The notes under the pieces are model-generated. The model searched no databases. It was not told where the DNA came from and saw only the letters and a program-made list of their open reading frames with translations. Shown piece after piece: positions 29,888 to 32,057 of a stretch of 32,057 nucleotides of DNA. This DNA comes from a virus. The translations under genes and the position numbers were made by a program. Each line of letters opens with the position of its first letter. Within the stretch, counting starts at the first letter, position 1. Where the stretch lies: positions 1 through 32,057 of IMG/VR virus record IMGVR_UViG_3300025889_000550. One strand, 5' to 3'.

Positions 29888-30781
29888 ATGTCATCCTCAT
29901 TTAAGAGCTACCTTAACGAGATTGCCCGCTATCCACTGCTCACAGTGGACCAAGAGATCCAATACGGCAGACGTATTGCTGCAATGCGTGAGTTACGTGA
30001 CATTAGCAGGTCGCTAACACCAGCAGAGCAACGCATAATGCGTAGTGGGATGCGTGCCCGTGAGCGGTTCATGCAATGCAATCTACAGCTAGTGGTGCAC
30101 GTAGCAAAGAAGTACGAGAACCGTAAACGCAAATCACTAGAGATAATGGATCTTGTCCAGGAGGGTAACATCGGCCTAGCACGTGCAGTTGAGTTGTTTG
30201 ATTACACACGGGGCTATAAGTTTTCAACCTACGCATACTGGTGGATCAAGCAAGGCATTCAACGGGCAATATCCCAAAGCGATGCAATGATTCGATTGCC
30301 TACTGGTTTGCATGATCTACTTGCGAAGGTAGCCCGCACCACATCAGACCTTGGCCAGCAGTTAGGCCGTATGCCATCGATGCAAGAAGTAGCAGATAAT
30401 ATGGCCATCAGTCTAACTGCAATACATGATGCAATACATCGCAGTTATGCGGTGTGTAGCCTTGATGCAATATCAACCAACAATGATACAGCATCCATCT
30501 TAGATATGATTGCTGATGCGCCGCCAGCAGATGATCATGTTATCAGTGAGCAAGCGGCAGAAATGATGGAGTTGATGGATATGTATTTAGATGAGCGTTC
30601 GGCTTATGTAATAAGAAGTAGGCGGCTGCAGAAACCAATGTCATGGCCTGAACTGGAGGCTGCCACTGGCATGACAGCTTCGCAATTGCAACGGTTTGAA
30701 AAGGCTGGCATGTTTCGATTACGAATGATGCTAACCAAAGGCAAAGAGCTGCACGGTACCCCATTAGGTGGTTTAGGCTGA
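29888..30781 (+). CDS. RpoD-like sigma factor with divergent region 4
   Basis: The 297 residues have sigma-70 regions in order: 1.2 (SYLNEIARYPLLTVDQEIQY, residues 7-26), 2 (residues 62-137, with CNLQLVVHVAKKYENR, IMDLVQEGNIGLARAVELFD and FSTYAYWWIKQGIQRAI), 3 (about 138-195) and 4 (about 220-282). Regions 1.2-3 resemble cyanobacterial RpoD-like factors. Region 4 is unusual: the core helix reads TASQLQRFEKAGMFRLRM where ERVRQIEAKALRKL is normal, so -35 choice may differ. It would direct host polymerase to phage promoters. No strong ribosome site precedes the ATG. Confidence 0.9.
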   Translation: MSSSFKSYLNEIARYPLLTVDQEIQYGRRIAAMRELRDISRSLTPAEQRIMRSGMRARERFMQCNLQLVVHVAKKYENRKRKSLEIMDLVQEGNIGLARAVELFDYTRGYKFSTYAYWWIKQGIQRAISQSDAMIRLPTGLHDLLAKVARTTSDLGQQLGRMPSMQEVADNMAISLTAIHDAIHRSYAVCSLDAISTNNDTASILDMIADAPPADDHVISEQAAEMMELMDMYLDERSAYVIRSRRLQKPMSWPELEAATGMTASQLQRFEKAGMFRLRMMLTKGKELHGTPLGGLG

Positions 30782-30806
30782 TCAAGCCGCTGCAGCCAAG
30801 GAGATC

Positions 30807-30980
30807 ATGCCACAACCGACTATTGAGCGCATAGATAATACATGGCGTGTATGCAGTAATGGCATATGTAAAGAGCACCATCAAGAGTGGCAGGCACGTA
30901 TATTCTTTCACCAGTTGCTCAGTAATCCCAGCGTACACGAGGCCGCCCTTGGCGGATGCCAAGATGCACAAAACCTCTAG
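30807..30980 (+). CDS. Small protein after sigma gene
   Basis: The product is 57 residues from an ATG preceded by AAGGAG at short spacing, the best Shine-Dalgarno in this area. It reads MPQPTIERIDNTWRVCSNGI, then CKEHHQEWQARIFFHQLLS. It overlaps the 3' end of the endolysin gene on the other strand by 62 bp. No family recognised. Confidence 0.6.
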   Translation: MPQPTIERIDNTWRVCSNGICKEHHQEWQARIFFHQLLSNPSVHEAALGGCQDAQNL

Positions 30981-31992
30981 CAGCGCCATAGCCTAAAGAA
31001 TACGGCCACTGCTTATCGCACCATCCTTGCACTTGATAAATATCTACGCCATCGATATAAAAGTCAACGGCACCAACACCAGGTGCATTAAATAGATGCT
31101 CAGATGAGATGGCGCCGTGCATCATCTTATTGATAGCTGCTGGCCGATAGCCAGATGTAATGGTAATACGTTTGCCGCCAAATGCAGTACGCACGCGCTC
31201 TAAGAATGCAGCTAGCTCTGCTGCGGTGTCGACTTGGTGCTGCGCAATGAAACGCCTTGCAGGTTGGCCTAGCGCAAATTCACCTAGCGTGATATTGGGA
31301 GATAGGCGAGTGCCGAATGGGTCGCTAGGTTTGACCTTATACGGGAGGTCTTGTTGCACTGCCTGCTTTACCATGCCTTCTGCCCACAATGCACCTTCTG
31401 CTTTGCGGCGACGTAACAAGCCTGCCTCTGCACTGGTGCCAGGGTTGCGATACAGCTCTAACGCTGCGGGTACCGCTTTCCAATCTTTCTCGCGTAGCCG
31501 CTTGCTAATGGTTTCAAAGCCTTTTGTGGCGTAAAAGTTAGGGCCAAGGTTGAATGCAAAGCTGACCAACGCACTGCGCTGCTTGATGCTCATCTCCTTC
31601 CAAGCAGGCACGCTATGAGCCAGCTTGTCGACAACACGTGCAACTTCAGCAGCAAGCATTGCATCGGCTTGTGATTGGGTGATCCGGTCACCGCGTTTGA
31701 CGCCATGCGTAGATCCATAGCCGATGGTGGGCACCTTCCAGCCATGTAGCGGATCAGCATAGGCTTCCAACCGCAAGCCTTCAAATTCTTTGATCAGCTT
31801 TAGCGCTGGTGCATAGTCTTGTTGCTTGCCAGCTTGGCTCCAGGTCTTGAACCACGGCTGCTCCCTATTAAAGGCATCAGGCGCAACCTTTAATAGCGCC
31901 GCCTCCAATTCAGCGATGGCCGCCATTTGGTGTGGCGTGCCGTGCTTGTAGTATCGGAACAGGTCAGCAAGCCTGACTGGAGATTTAGTCAC
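30919..31992 (-). CDS. Two-domain endolysin: GH24 muramidase plus M15 peptidase
   Basis: The 357 residues have three parts. The N-terminal 56 residues (LADLFRYYKHGTPHQMAAIA) are a helical cap. Residues about 60-205 are a T4-lysozyme-like muramidase with KEFEGLRLEAYADP (catalytic Glu71, Asp80) and TIGYGSTHG. Residues about 225-357 are an M15-type carboxypeptidase with LSPNITLGEF, ITSGYRP, SEHLFNAPGVGAVDF (His299, Asp310) and FVHLGI (His343) as zinc ligands. It would cut both glycan and peptide of peptidoglycan at lysis. GTG start; it overlaps the preceding gene stop by 8 bp. Confidence 0.92.
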   Translation of the reverse strand: MTKSPVRLADLFRYYKHGTPHQMAAIAELEAALLKVAPDAFNREQPWFKTWSQAGKQQDYAPALKLIKEFEGLRLEAYADPLHGWKVPTIGYGSTHGVKRGDRITQSQADAMLAAEVARVVDKLAHSVPAWKEMSIKQRSALVSFAFNLGPNFYATKGFETISKRLREKDWKAVPAALELYRNPGTSAEAGLLRRRKAEGALWAEGMVKQAVQQDLPYKVKPSDPFGTRLSPNITLGEFALGQPARRFIAQHQVDTAAELAAFLERVRTAFGGKRITITSGYRPAAINKMMHGAISSEHLFNAPGVGAVDFYIDGVDIYQVQGWCDKQWPYSLGYGAARGFVHLGIRQGRPRVRWDY

Positions 31993-32057
31993 GTTTCCAT
32001 GGTGCGTGGATACTCATGCCGCCACCTAGCAGCTCGTTGTCGCCAGGCTGCATTGGA
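31985..32057 (-). CDS. C-terminal end of a virion-type protein (cut by window edge)
   Basis: The frame enters from the right edge and reads PMQPGDNELLGGGMSIHAPW, then KRD, stop at 31987-31985. The stop overlaps the endolysin GTG. Only 23 codons are seen, so identity is unknown; its place before the lysis gene suggests a distal tail gene. Confidence 0.55.
   Translation of the reverse strand, partial: PMQPGDNELLGGGMSIHAPWKRD

Noticed and set aside
1-32057. Complete circular phage genome with the edges joining
   Set aside because: The last tape measure residues at the left edge do not run into a sensible continuation at the right edge in frame, and distal tail genes are missing; the window is better read as a part.
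1-32057. CRISPR array, tRNA, rRNA or insertion sequence
   Set aside because: No regularly spaced repeats, cloverleaf, ribosomal sequence or transposase was recognised by eye on either strand.

Overview
The window is a nearly gene-solid piece of a tailed double-stranded DNA phage, or of a prophage, with a long non-contractile (siphovirus-type) tail. The host is most likely a cyanobacterium, probably a picocyanobacterium of the Synechococcus/Cyanobium kind. Two genes point there: a cyAbrB-type AbrB-like regulator between the terminase and portal genes, and a group-2 RpoD-like sigma factor. No tail sheath gene, integrase, attachment site, tRNA or DNA polymerase is visible. Both edges cut genes: the tape measure gene runs off the left and the tail of a virion gene enters at the right, so host junctions, tail fibres and any integrase could lie outside.

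Minus strand, 18.7 kb down to 1 (read right to left): a small ribbon-helix-helix (RHH) protein; a Prim-Pol/PriCT-2/VirE primase-helicase; a 188 bp spacer full of short repeats; a second RHH protein; a small unknown; a bacterial-type DNA sliding clamp; a probable small terminase; a basic HExxH metallopeptidase-like protein; two tiny genes; large terminase; the cyAbrB-like regulator; portal; an unknown; a Mu-F-like head protein; small basic proteins; scaffold; major capsid; a decoration-like protein; a head-tail connector; two tandem paralogous small virion-type proteins; head closure; HK97 gp10-like; tail terminator; tail tube; and tail chaperone with a frameshifted extension leading into the tape measure gene. 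This is the canonical head-to-tail order, with replication genes placed at its head.

Plus strand, 18.77 to 30.98 kb: first an overlapping trio of a SNF2-like helicase fused to a beta-class DNA methyltransferase, a zinc-ribbon DEAH helicase and a VRR-NUC nuclease. A non-coding spacer with dyads follows, then a visibly GC-rich block of small genes. Next come small membrane proteins and a recombination set (RecE-type exonuclease, an AT-rich ParB-like gene, Bet annealing protein, an HTH protein, SSB). The last stretch holds small accessory genes, including a duplicated pair of which one copy is broken by an amber codon, then a NrdR-type zinc-ribbon/HTH protein and the sigma factor. A fused muramidase/M15 peptidase endolysin lies on the minus strand at the right end.

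Working model (inference): the two strands diverge from a region of about 60 bp (18,712-18,768) that carries a perfect 17 bp dyad between promoter-like elements. The plus-strand genes would act in DNA processing, modification, recombination and transcription switching. The minus-strand genes would act in replication priming and processivity, packaging and virion assembly. Several DNA-binding regulators (two RHH, cyAbrB, HTH, NrdR-like, sigma) are candidates for controlling the switch. Almost all neighbours overlap by 1-14 bp, most often as ATGA, so translational coupling is pervasive.
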